A program made the translations under genes and the position numbers. A stretch of DNA of 38,304 bases from Acidobacteriaceae bacterium (GTDB lineage: Bacteria > Acidobacteriota > Terriglobia > Terriglobales > Acidobacteriaceae): the NCBI GenBank assembly GCA_003140235.1, contig PLJN01000100.1:2310-40613 (forward strand), given 5' to 3'. Every line of letters starts with the position of its first letter. Position 1 is the stretch's first letter. The notes under the pieces were generated by a model. That model had not been told where the DNA came from and ran no database searches. It saw nothing but the letters and a program-made list of their open reading frames with translations. Below are positions 14,661 to 22,995 of the stretch, piece after piece.

Positions 14661-15644
14661 ATGAGAAGACTCTGTGTGCTGTTCGCCTTATGTCTGCTGC
14701 TCGCATGCAGCAAACACCCCGACTCCGGCAACAGCTACACCATCGCCGTGATCCCGCAGGGCTCCACGCATGAATACTGGAAAAGCATTCACGCCGGCGC
14801 AACCAAGGCGTCCCAGGAACTGGGAGCGCAAGGGACGAAAGTCAATATCATCTGGAAGGGACCGCTGCGCGAAGATGATCGTGAGCAGCAGACCCAGGTT
14901 GTGGAAGGCTTTATCAGCCAGCGCGTCAGCGGCATTGTGCTTGCCCCCTTTGACAGTCACGCGCTGGTGCGTCCGGTGGAAGAAGCGGCCGCCGCTGGAA
15001 TCCCAACTATTGTGGTTGATTCTGCGCTGGATACCTCAGCGATTGTCAGCTTCATCGCCACGGACAACAAGAAAGGCGGCGCACTGGCCGCCGACCAGAT
15101 GGGCAAGCTGCTAAACGGTAAAGGCAAAGTCCTGCTGCTGCGCTATCAGGAGGGAGTCGCCAGCACACGGGCCCGTGAAGACGGATTCGTGGAGAAACTA
15201 AAATCCTCGTATCCCGGGATTGAACTGATTTCTTCCAACCAGTATGCTGGGCCGACCCGCGAGACAGCCAAGCAGGCGTCGGAAAATCTGCTGACTCGCT
15301 ACGCCAGCCAGATTCAAGGTGTATTCACTCCGAACGAGTCTTCAACCGCCGGCATGCTGCTGGCGTTGCAGGACATCAACAAGGCCGGCCAGGTCGCATT
15401 CATCGGCTTTGACGTGAGCGATACATTCGTAACCGCCATGCGCAACAAGCAACTTCAGGGAATCGTAGTGCAGAACCCGTTTCGCATGGGCGAACTCGGC
15501 GTGCGGACGATGGTTGACCATCTTCAAGGTAAGCCCGTCGAAAAGCGCATTGATACCGGCGTGATGCTGGTGACACCGGACAACCTGGACAACGCCGAAG
15601 CCCAGCAACTACTGCACCCGCCGCTCAGCAAGTATCTCCCCTAA
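14661..15644 (+). CDS. Sugar ABC transporter substrate-binding lipoprotein (RbsB-like)
   Basis: This 327-residue periplasmic binding protein of the ribose/galactose family (Peripla_BP_4) has a lipoprotein signal peptide with lipobox LLLACS. The mature start SYTIAVIPQGSTHEYWKSI is the typical first strand and ligand helix. VSGIVLAPFD, TIVVDSALD, FIATDNKKGG, GVFTPNESST and IGFDVSD follow in the expected order. The ATG at 14661 has GGGAG at good spacing, unlike the ATG 12 bases earlier. The ATPase gene starts 2 bases after its stop codon. Given the upstream mannosidase, the ligand may be mannose or a released mannoside, but specificity cannot be read from the sequence. Confidence 0.9.
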   Translation: MRRLCVLFALCLLLACSKHPDSGNSYTIAVIPQGSTHEYWKSIHAGATKASQELGAQGTKVNIIWKGPLREDDREQQTQVVEGFISQRVSGIVLAPFDSHALVRPVEEAAAAGIPTIVVDSALDTSAIVSFIATDNKKGGALAADQMGKLLNGKGKVLLLRYQEGVASTRAREDGFVEKLKSSYPGIELISSNQYAGPTRETAKQASENLLTRYASQIQGVFTPNESSTAGMLLALQDINKAGQVAFIGFDVSDTFVTAMRNKQLQGIVVQNPFRMGELGVRTMVDHLQGKPVEKRIDTGVMLVTPDNLDNAEAQQLLHPPLSKYLP

Positions 15645-15646
15645 TC

Positions 15647-17152
15647 ATGACGATGACGGAAGCACCGCTGCTCAAGATCTCGGACGTGAGAAAACGCTTT
15701 GGGGCCACGCTCGCCTTAGACGGCGTTGATCTCGCGGTGCGTCGGGGAGAGGTACACTCGATCATCGGCGAAAATGGCGCCGGCAAAAGTACGCTCATGA
15801 ATATTCTGTCGGCAACGGTCCGGCCCGATGGCGGGTCGATTCGCTTTCAGGGAACAACGTATCACCCTGGAGATCCCATGGACGCGCGGCGTCACGGCAT
15901 TGCGCACATTCATCAGGAGCTATCGCTGTGTCCTCATCTTTCTGTTGCTGAGAATATTTTTCTAGGGATCGAGCCACGGCGCTACGGCTGGCTCGACCGG
16001 CGTGCTCTCAACCAGCAAGCGGCGGACATTCTAAAGACCTTTCAGCATCCGGCGATCACGCCCGAGCGACCGGTGGCCGAGCTCACGATTGCCGCGTGCC
16101 AGATCGTGGAAATCTGCCGCGCGCTGGCGCAGCGTGCTTCACTCATTCTCATGGACGAACCCACCAGCAGCCTGCAGCATGCAGACGTGGAGCGGCTGTT
16201 TCACTCCATCCGTCAATTGCGGGATTCCGGGATCTCGATCATCTATATAAGCCATTTCCTCGAAGAAGTCAGGGAGATCGCAGATACTTGCACCGTGCTG
16301 CGCGACGGCAAGAGCGTTGTCACCGGACCGCTGGGGGACGTCTCCAATCAAGAGCTGATCTCCGCGATGGTGGGCCGTCCGGTGAATGACCTCTTCCCTG
16401 CCCGCGGTCCGGCTGCAACGGCAGAGTGCGCGCTTGAAGTGCAGAACCTGAGTGCTCCGGGTGTTTACAACGCAAGTGTGCAAGTGCGGCGGGGCGAGAT
16501 ACTCGGCATCGCCGGACTGATCGGATCAGGACGCACAGAACTGTTGCGCGCGCTTTTTGGATTGCAAACAACGCATGGCGGAAACATCACCGTCTTCGGA
16601 CAGCCGTTGCTGCCACAGAGCACGCCTGAGGCCCGCATTGAGCGAGGTATTGGATATCTGAGCGAGGACCGCAAAGGTGAAGGCCTGGCGCTGGCCTTGT
16701 CGGTGGCTGACAACATTACTCTTACCAATTTTTCTCCCTGCTCGCATTGGGGATGGATTGACCTGACGGGGCAGCTAAAGCAGGCACAAAAGCGAGCCGA
16801 CTCAGTCCAAGTCAGAGCTGGAAACATGAACGACGCGGTGCAAAAGCTTTCCGGCGGGAACCAACAGAAAGTCGCCATCGCGCGGCTGCTGCACCAGGGC
16901 TGCGAAATTCTGCTGCTGGATGAGCCCACGCGGGGCGTGGACGTTGGCAGTAAAGCGCAGATTTACGAATTGATTGTTTCGCTGGCGCGGTCCGGCAAAG
17001 CGGTCCTGATGGTCAGTTCCTATCTTCCTGAACTTTTTGGCATCTGCGACCGGCTGGCCGTGATGAGCCGCGGTCATCTTTCCCCCGCACTACCGATTGG
17101 AGCGTGGACGCCGGAAACCGTGATGCAGGCAGCGATTGCGTCCACCGAGTAA
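15647..17152 (+). CDS. Sugar ABC transporter ATPase, two nucleotide-binding domains (RbsA-like)
   Basis: This 501-residue cytoplasmic ATPase drives the importer. The first cassette has Walker A GENGAGKST (residues 41-49), Walker B LILMDEPTSSL and H-loop ISHFLEEV. Its signature is altered (LTIAACQIVEICRAL, where LSVAQQQ is usual). The second cassette has the degenerate Walker A of this family (GLIGSGRTE), LSEDRKGEGL, a full signature LSGGNQQKV (from residue 401) and Walker B ILLLDEPTRGVDVG. This asymmetric pairing is characteristic of RbsA/MglA/XylG proteins. It lies between the binding lipoprotein and the permease genes, giving a complete importer. Confidence 0.92.
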   Translation: MTMTEAPLLKISDVRKRFGATLALDGVDLAVRRGEVHSIIGENGAGKSTLMNILSATVRPDGGSIRFQGTTYHPGDPMDARRHGIAHIHQELSLCPHLSVAENIFLGIEPRRYGWLDRRALNQQAADILKTFQHPAITPERPVAELTIAACQIVEICRALAQRASLILMDEPTSSLQHADVERLFHSIRQLRDSGISIIYISHFLEEVREIADTCTVLRDGKSVVTGPLGDVSNQELISAMVGRPVNDLFPARGPAATAECALEVQNLSAPGVYNASVQVRRGEILGIAGLIGSGRTELLRALFGLQTTHGGNITVFGQPLLPQSTPEARIERGIGYLSEDRKGEGLALALSVADNITLTNFSPCSHWGWIDLTGQLKQAQKRADSVQVRAGNMNDAVQKLSGGNQQKVAIARLLHQGCEILLLDEPTRGVDVGSKAQIYELIVSLARSGKAVLMVSSYLPELFGICDRLAVMSRGHLSPALPIGAWTPETVMQAAIASTE

Positions 17153-17184
17153 TAACGAATGCCGACCTGGAGCATAGCGAAACA

Positions 17185-18144
17185 ATGAAACGATGGCTGC
17201 AAACGTTTGGTCCCTTCTTTGCGCTGCTTTTGGTCATCATCATCTTTGCAGCCATCAGCGACAATCCTGGCCGCTTCCTCTCGCTTGCCAACTTGCGCAT
17301 CGTGCTCGCGCAGACTGTCATTGTCGCTATTGGCGCCGTCGGCATGACGATCATTATTGTCGGCGGCGGCATTGACCTCTCTCCGGGATCGACCATTGCG
17401 CTCACCGGTGTGACCTGCGCTCTGGCACTGCAAGCTGGATGGACGCCTCTCATGGCGCTGGCCGCGGCCGTTCTCGTGGGCGGAGTTGTCGGGCTGCTGA
17501 ACGGTATGGTCATCACGACGTTGCGCGTGGTCCCGTTCATTGCCACGCTGGGCATGCTGGGCATTGCTCGCGGAGTGGCCAAGTGGATTTCCGGCGAACA
17601 AACCGTCAATGCTCCGGCCACATGGCTGAACAATTTGACGGTCGCGTCTCCGAGTCCATCGTGGTTGCTGGTGTCGCCCGGAGTGTGGATTGCTCTCGCG
17701 CTGGCGGTGCTGGCCGCCATCATGCTCCGGCGGACCGTTTTCGGACGCCGTGTATTTGCTCTGGGATCCAACGAAACCGCGGCCCGTGCCGCCGGCGTTC
17801 ACATTATGCGCATGAAGCTGTTGATCTATTCCCTCGGCGGTCTGCTATTCGGCTTAGCGGGGGTGATGCAGATGTCGCGCTTGCGTCAAGGTGATCCCAC
17901 CGTTGCCGTTGGAGTGGAGCTTGACATCATCGCCGCCGTGGTCATCGGCGGAGGCAGTCTTGCAGGTGGCGAAGGCAGCATTCGCGGTTCCCTGGTCGGA
18001 GCGCTGATCATGGCCTTCCTGCGCAACGGCTGCCAGCAGATGGGATGGCCGAACTACATTCAGGAAATCATCATCGGCAGCATCATTGTGCTGGCCGTGG
18101 CCGCCGATCGCCTGCGGCACTCGCGATTACAGGCTGGGGCGTAG
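17185..18144 (+). CDS. Sugar ABC transporter permease (RbsC-like)
   Basis: This 319-residue inner-membrane protein has about eight to ten hydrophobic segments and the RbsC-family signatures VGMTIIIVGGGIDLSPGS (residues 53-70), a PFIATLGML stretch, and a C-terminal AAVVIGGGSLAGGEGS region that contacts the ATPase. It is the single permease, probably a homodimer, of the importer encoded just upstream. The ATG at 17185 is preceded by GGAG at 17169-17172, a long spacing. An in-frame upstream start at 17104 would overlap the ATPase gene and add a non-membrane leader. Its stop is only 10 bases from the stop of the convergent minus-strand gene. Confidence 0.92.
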   Translation: MKRWLQTFGPFFALLLVIIIFAAISDNPGRFLSLANLRIVLAQTVIVAIGAVGMTIIIVGGGIDLSPGSTIALTGVTCALALQAGWTPLMALAAAVLVGGVVGLLNGMVITTLRVVPFIATLGMLGIARGVAKWISGEQTVNAPATWLNNLTVASPSPSWLLVSPGVWIALALAVLAAIMLRRTVFGRRVFALGSNETAARAAGVHIMRMKLLIYSLGGLLFGLAGVMQMSRLRQGDPTVAVGVELDIIAAVVIGGGSLAGGEGSIRGSLVGALIMAFLRNGCQQMGWPNYIQEIIIGSIIVLAVAADRLRHSRLQAGA

Positions 18145-18154
18145 TGAGCCAGCG

Positions 18155-18361
18155 CTAGGTCCCTTTGATCTTCTGCGCCAGTTCACGAAACTCTTTAGCT
18201 CGCTTATGACTCTCTTTGACTTGCTCTCGTGCAAGCTGACGACTCTTCTCATTGGGAAGAAGTGCCACCAGTGCCTCAAGTTCAGTTGCCACGGTGTGCG
18301 CGTGCTCAGCCTGTTTTTCCATCAGACGTTCAAATTCCCGGATTGCTTCGTTGTGGTCCAT
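18155..18361 (-). CDS. Small helical protein, unknown function
   Basis: This 68-residue, highly charged protein has no membrane segment. Its heptad-like pattern (FERLMEKQAEHAHTVATELE and SHKRAKEFRELAQKI) suggests a coiled coil or helical hairpin. A strong AGGGGG ribosome binding site lies 5 bases before the ATG, which together with the composition supports a real gene. It is transcribed away from the OmpA-type gene and converges on the permease gene. I do not recognise a family. Confidence 0.7.
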   Translation of the reverse strand: MDHNEAIREFERLMEKQAEHAHTVATELEALVALLPNEKSRQLAREQVKESHKRAKEFRELAQKIKGT

Positions 18362-18472
18362 TTACCCCCTTACGCAGGAAAAGCGCCTCGGTCGACGCTT
18401 AACCTGCATTCAATGATCCTCTAACTTTTTTCTTGCTGTCCTAAATACCGGCCGCTATGGCTCCTTCGTCGT

Positions 18473-20272
18473 CTACTTCTTCTTCACAGGGGGGCTTGCC
18501 GTTTTTCTGGTACCGCCACGGGTGTCGAGCAGTGTCAGTGAATCCGCGGCGTTGAAGGGATATTCGCGGACGGACTCCTGGGTCCCCGTGCCAGAGTGAG
18601 TCAGAGTGATGTCCACACGGCGATTGCTGGCCAGGATGATGACTCGCATATTGCGGAGCACCCTCTGCCGCTGTTCTGGGCTCAACTCCGGATTCCGTTC
18701 GACTGCATCTTTGATTTCGGCGTCGGTGAGGTTTTGTTGTTTGCCGAACGCTTTGGTATCGATGTCCGCAGCGGGAACGCCCTGCTCGATCAGGAAGCGC
18801 TTGGCGCGATCAACACGCCGTTCGGAGAGCCCCTGATTGTATACGACGGACCCGCGCGGGTCGGTGTGGCCTTCCAGCGTCAGGCGGGCATTCGGCTTGG
18901 TTTGGAGTAATGTCTTGAAATCAGCTGCGAGCACACTGAGAGTGTTCTCCTGGCTGGCGAGCAGGCCGGCGTCGGGATGCTCGCGCGTCGGCTTGGCCGT
19001 CGCAAAATAAATACTGTGGATGGCCAGGCGTCTCTCGATAGCGCTGACATCCGGTGGCGGCGGTGGCGGTGGTGCTTGTACGTTAACCGTGGTTGTCGCG
19101 GAGGCCGTGAGTGCCGGACTGCGGTCATCGCTTACATTACAGGTCACGGTGATTGTCCCAGGATTTGCATTTGTGCTGTCCAGGGTAGCGGTGGAGGTGT
19201 TGCCGCGAATGTTCCCGGCGCTGGCGGAGTAGCTGTAGGTCAGCCCGCGGCCATCGGGGCTGCTGGCGTTCGAGTTAATGGTTGACGTTCCACCCATGGG
19301 CACGCTCGCGGGATCCGGCGAGCATGAAATCACCGGCGGACGCGGACGTTTCACGGTGAATCTGGCGCCGCACGAAGCAGAGCCATGCTTGCTGCCGTCA
19401 CTCAAGTCGGCAGTGAGCGCGTAGAAGCCGGGCTTCATTCCCGTGGTGTCAATCTGTATGGAAGCACCGGTGCTGCCAGGCGCTACGCCAGCGCCGCTCC
19501 ATTTGTAGTTGATCGTGCTGTTGGAACGGAAATTGGATCCGCTGGCAGTCACGGTCACCGGCTCACCGGCAAAGACTTCCGTTGGCCTCACCGAGCAATC
19601 CGCGCGGGCTGGCGCTGGGGGCTCTCCCCCGCCGCCGCCGAACAGGAAATTGACGCCGGTCTGCAGCCGTATGCCTCTTAGATCGGTGCTCAGCGTCGTG
19701 GCAATGGGACCATAGCGGTACGTCGACAGCATGTAGTCGGCCCGGAGCAGCCGCAGAGAAAAGTGTCTGGACACATTGACATCAACACCGCCGCCCATCA
19801 TGGCTCCGAATTTGGTGACATGGTGAAAGTCTTCAGGCATCAAACGATGGAGGCCCGCCAGCGCCTCAATGAATACCGAAAAACGCCTGGCGCGAAACGT
19901 GGCCTTGGGACCAAAGGAGAGGTTGGACAAACCGGTATCGTCAAGTTTCTTGGCGATCGTGGTTTCACCGCTACCCCAATGGCTGCTCAAATCGGCTGTG
20001 AGGCCGAGCCAGCGAGTGAAGTTATAGGTAACGCTCACACCGGCGCCGCGCGGATTCGATTCCAGGCGGCTGTTTAAGGGAAACAATCCCAGGGGGCGAA
20101 CACCGTGGATATCAGTGCCGGGATACAGGAAAGAATATCCGCCGAATATCTCCACCTTGGGAGCAGGCTGGTCCTGCGCTGCGACCGGCGTGCTCAGCGT
20201 ACACAGGACAGCAATCGTTACCGACAGCATTGCGAAAACACGACCAAGGTGGCCCTTTGAATGAGATGACAT
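18473..20272 (-). CDS. OmpA-family outer membrane protein with two Ig-like domains
   Basis: This 599-residue envelope protein starts with a signal peptide (cleavage near VAAQ, about residue 33). An eight-stranded-barrel-like domain follows (EIFGGYSFLYPG through about residue 220), then two Ig/PKD-like domains each beginning with a Cys (CSVRPTEVFAGEPVTVTA and CSPDPASVPMGGTSTI), a run of prolines, and an OmpA-like peptidoglycan-binding domain (IYFATAKPT, LTLEGHTDPRGS, LSERRVDRAKRFL). It probably tethers the outer membrane to peptidoglycan. The start at 20272 has GGAGG 9 bases upstream and gives a clean signal peptide. Earlier in-frame starts do not. Ig modules between barrel and OmpA domains are not the standard OmpA layout. 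Confidence 0.88.
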   Translation of the reverse strand: MSSHSKGHLGRVFAMLSVTIAVLCTLSTPVAAQDQPAPKVEIFGGYSFLYPGTDIHGVRPLGLFPLNSRLESNPRGAGVSVTYNFTRWLGLTADLSSHWGSGETTIAKKLDDTGLSNLSFGPKATFRARRFSVFIEALAGLHRLMPEDFHHVTKFGAMMGGGVDVNVSRHFSLRLLRADYMLSTYRYGPIATTLSTDLRGIRLQTGVNFLFGGGGGEPPAPARADCSVRPTEVFAGEPVTVTASGSNFRSNSTINYKWSGAGVAPGSTGASIQIDTTGMKPGFYALTADLSDGSKHGSASCGARFTVKRPRPPVISCSPDPASVPMGGTSTINSNASSPDGRGLTYSYSASAGNIRGNTSTATLDSTNANPGTITVTCNVSDDRSPALTASATTTVNVQAPPPPPPPDVSAIERRLAIHSIYFATAKPTREHPDAGLLASQENTLSVLAADFKTLLQTKPNARLTLEGHTDPRGSVVYNQGLSERRVDRAKRFLIEQGVPAADIDTKAFGKQQNLTDAEIKDAVERNPELSPEQRQRVLRNMRVIILASNRRVDITLTHSGTGTQESVREYPFNAADSLTLLDTRGGTRKTASPPVKKK

Positions 20273-20364
20273 GCGTAATATCCTCCGTACTCTTAATTGC
20301 GTAAAGCCCTGGCAATTTCTATCGGTAGTGGGCCCGCCCCCGAGCCGGCCCACTACCGTATGCC

Positions 20365-21825
20365 TCATGGACATGGAGGCACATTCACGATATTGGTGTC
20401 CAAGGTGACGGCGCCCGCCCGCGCCAGCGCTCGGCCATTGAGGGTGGCGCCGGTGGTAAGCGTGATGGATGTCTGAGCCATGATGGTTCCCTGGAATATT
20501 GTGTTGGTTCCAAGGGTCGCGGAACTGCCGACCTGCCAGAACACGTTGTGAGCGTTGGCGTTACCCTGCAGAATAATGTGGCTGTTACCGGCGGCCGTCG
20601 TCAGCGTGGACCCTATCTGGAAGATCCAGACAGCATTCGGATTACCTCCACCGTCGAGGACGAGGTTCCCGGTGATGCCCAGCGACGGCTGGGCGCTCGT
20701 TGTCCTATAAACGCCAGGCGGGAAGGCGTTGGGTAGCCCTCCTATGTCGGCGGGGAGGACGGTTCCAGTCCCGGTCCCGAGCCCGAATGTCCCCCCTGCT
20801 GCCGTCCCGGCAGAGTTATAAGCCGTGGTCAAGTCACCCTGGGCGGTCATCGCAGGTCCCGGACCCGGTCCAGTGTTGAACGAGCCCGTTATCGATGCTG
20901 GCGCCCCAAATCCGGTTATCGCGGTTCCAGGCCACACGTCAACATCCCCAGTAACGTGGGTAGCCGTACCAGCGACGTTGGTGACCGTGGTGCCAGCTAG
21001 AATTCCGACACTGCAGGTCGTTCCTGTCGGCACGGGCGGCGGTGGCGGTGGACACGTCGGAGCGGTCGTGAAGCTCCACACGAAATTGGCCAACAGATGC
21101 TGGCCGAACGTGTCAGCCACCCCGGTGGTAATGGTGGCGGTATAAACGGTGTTCGCTGTAAGAGTGCTCGTGGGTGAAAAGGTGGCAACATTGTTCGCCG
21201 CAACGTAGGTGACGGCGCCAGCCACGCTCCCGCCTGGTCCGGTCAAAGTAAACGTAGAGGTGTTGATGGTCGCAGGATCCATCGCATGGCTGAATGTTGC
21301 GGTGATAATGGCGGTGCTGGCACAAACGCCGGCATTGCCGTTCGCCGGAGTTACCAGGGTCACTATGGGTGACGGCGGACACGGATTCACGGGGGTCGTG
21401 AAGCTCCACGAGAAATTGGCCGCCAGCATATTGCCGAAGGTGTCAGCCACCCCAGTGGTAATGGTTGCGGTATAGACGGTGTTCAGTGCAAGACCGCTAG
21501 AAGGTGTAAAGGTGGCAATATTGTTCGCCGCAGCGTAGGTGACTGTCCCCGCCACGCTCGTTCCGCCTGGTCCCGTCAAAGTAAACGTAGAGGTGTTGAT
21601 GGTCGCAGGGTTCATCGCTTTGCTGAATGTTGCGGTGATAATGGCGGTGTTGGGGCAAACGCCTACACTACCGGCCGGTGGAGTCACGAGGATCACTGTA
21701 GGCGGGGTAGTGGGGGTGATGACCCCACCGCCACCCGCATTCTTGTCTGCATCGCCGCATCCGGCGGCGAAAATGAGCAGCAGGAGTGCTGTGGCCCAGA
21801 TCTTGTGGTTGCTGTGTGTCCGCAT
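20365..21825 (-). CDS. DUF3494 (ice-binding-like family) lipoprotein with two Big_5 Ig-like repeats
   Basis: This 486-residue lipoprotein has lipobox FAAGC, a Gly/Thr/Pro linker, and two near-identical Ig-like (Big_5) domains of about 110 residues containing AIITATFS(K/H)AM(N/D)PATINT. The C-terminal domain (about residues 270-486) is of the DUF3494 type, with GNLVLDGGG, AVWIFQIGSTLTT, NVFWQVGSSATLG and GTIMAQTSITL as hallmarks. Some DUF3494 proteins bind ice and inhibit recrystallisation. Others have no shown ice activity, so the function here is inferred. The ATG at 21825 is chosen because AGAGG precedes it. A start six codons earlier would place that site inside the gene. It lies 92 bases upstream of the OmpA-type gene on the same strand. 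Confidence 0.88.
   Translation of the reverse strand: MRTHSNHKIWATALLLLIFAAGCGDADKNAGGGGVITPTTPPTVILVTPPAGSVGVCPNTAIITATFSKAMNPATINTSTFTLTGPGGTSVAGTVTYAAANNIATFTPSSGLALNTVYTATITTGVADTFGNMLAANFSWSFTTPVNPCPPSPIVTLVTPANGNAGVCASTAIITATFSHAMDPATINTSTFTLTGPGGSVAGAVTYVAANNVATFSPTSTLTANTVYTATITTGVADTFGQHLLANFVWSFTTAPTCPPPPPPVPTGTTCSVGILAGTTVTNVAGTATHVTGDVDVWPGTAITGFGAPASITGSFNTGPGPGPAMTAQGDLTTAYNSAGTAAGGTFGLGTGTGTVLPADIGGLPNAFPPGVYRTTSAQPSLGITGNLVLDGGGNPNAVWIFQIGSTLTTAAGNSHIILQGNANAHNVFWQVGSSATLGTNTIFQGTIMAQTSITLTTGATLNGRALARAGAVTLDTNIVNVPPCP
21065..21724 (-). repeat. 330-bp tandem duplication encoding the two Ig-like domains
   Basis: Matching landmarks recur with an offset of exactly 330 bases; for example, GTCGTGAAGCTCCAC starts at 21065 and again at 21395. 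The copies differ at scattered bases but keep the frame, so this is an in-frame internal duplication within the DUF3494 gene. Confidence 0.75.
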
Positions 21826-22258
21826 ACATGCCTCTTCTTTCATCGCGGCTTAACTTACCGCCGCATCTTGTTCCATCCAGCTCACTTTATTAGCTTTCCC
21901 TGAAGCTGTATGTTCAAAATTGCACACCGCGATTTTAGTTAAGAGCGAGCAGACATTCTTTCTCGTCACATAAATGGGATCTGAAACAGGTGAAGAGAAG
22001 GTGCAAAGGCAGGGAGGTTGCGTAAAAACAGAAAGGATTAAAGAGTTCTTAAGAACACCACAAAGATCAGACATGAAAAGACTTAATGTTAGTTCTTAAT
22101 GTTGAGACGAAGCAGCTTTGGTGATAGGTTCAGCAACAGCGGACCGGATGACAAAACTCTTTTCTGGACCTCTGGATTTTTCTGCTTAACTTTTAGCCAA
22201 TTAGCAAGTAAAATATTTTCGCACCTGGAGCCCTGAACAAATAAAGCCGCCGGTTTCT
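21826..22258. promoter_or_regulatory. AT-rich divergent intergenic region with palindrome and direct repeat
   Basis: This 430-base gene-free stretch lies between the minus-strand DUF3494 gene and the plus-strand Crp/Fnr gene, so it must hold both promoters. It contains a perfect 12-bp palindrome GTTCTTAAGAAC at 22045-22056. CTTAATGTT is repeated at 22082-22090 and 22095-22103, and GTTCTTAA recurs at 22092. Spaced sites like these suggest regulator binding. No protein can be assigned. Confidence 0.5.
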
Positions 22259-22984
22259 ATGTCGAAGCAGCGCAGCAAAACACGTACTGGGGGAAAGGCG
22301 AGGGCAACAGATATCGCTCTGCCAAGGACCCCGCTTAAGAGAATGCGCCTTTTTAATCCCCGCACCTTTCTGACCCGTGCCGGTCTGGGCCGGACCATCG
22401 TGGATCTGAAAAAGAAGCAGACTGTCTTTTCCCAAGGAGACCCTGCTAACGATGTCTTTTACATCCAAAGCGGCAAAGTCAGGCTCAATGTGATCTCTTC
22501 GGGCGGCAAGGAAGCCACCATTGCGTTGCTGGGCACCGGCGACTTTTTCGGGGAGGAATGCATAGCCAACTCCCACCCGCTGCGCATGGTGACTGCGACC
22601 GTAATTGCCGAGGGCACTGTACTGAAGGTCGCCAAAAAAGAGATGATACGCGCGCTCCATGAGCAGCATGCCCTCTCCGACATTTTTGTTGCCTATCTGC
22701 TGGCCCGAAACCTTCGCGTTCAAGAGGACCTGGTGGATCAGCTGTTTAATTCCAGCGAAAAGCGCCTGGCCCGCGCCCTGTTGCTGCTCACGCAGTTTGG
22801 CAAGGAAGGCACAGCGGAGACGGTGATCCCCAAAATCAGCCAGGAGACACTGGCCGAGATGGTGGGCACAACTCGCGCGCGGGTAAGCTTCTTTATGAAT
22901 CGCTTCCGCAAGCTGGGGTTTATCGAATACAACGGCGTACTACAGGTCCACCGTTCTCTGCTGAACGTCGTTCTGCATGACTAG
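22259..22984 (+). CDS. Crp/Fnr-family transcriptional regulator (copy 1)
   Basis: This 241-residue protein has a cyclic-nucleotide-binding-fold sensor domain (about residues 40-155, FSQGDPANDVFYIQSGKVRL and GTGDFFGEEC), a long dimer helix and a C-terminal winged helix-turn-helix (ISQETLAEMVGTTRARVSFFMNRFRKLG). It lacks the Fnr iron-sulfur cysteine cluster, so the signal is unknown. A close paralogue lies on the opposite strand at 23807-24520, with the last 80 or so residues almost identical. No strong ribosome binding site is seen before the ATG, and the basic N-terminal 30 residues differ from the paralogue, so the true start is somewhat uncertain. Confidence 0.9.
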   Translation: MSKQRSKTRTGGKARATDIALPRTPLKRMRLFNPRTFLTRAGLGRTIVDLKKKQTVFSQGDPANDVFYIQSGKVRLNVISSGGKEATIALLGTGDFFGEECIANSHPLRMVTATVIAEGTVLKVAKKEMIRALHEQHALSDIFVAYLLARNLRVQEDLVDQLFNSSEKRLARALLLLTQFGKEGTAETVIPKISQETLAEMVGTTRARVSFFMNRFRKLGFIEYNGVLQVHRSLLNVVLHD

Positions 22985-22995
22985 CTAGGAAGCCA

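Noticed and set aside
10465..18144. Sugar operon as cargo of the mobile element
   Set aside because: It lies outside the tRNA remnant that marks the element's right end, so it belongs to the chromosome side.
21065..21724. Repeat first considered as a CRISPR or satellite array
   Set aside because: There are only two units of 330 bases, in frame within the DUF3494 gene, and they encode Ig-like domains.
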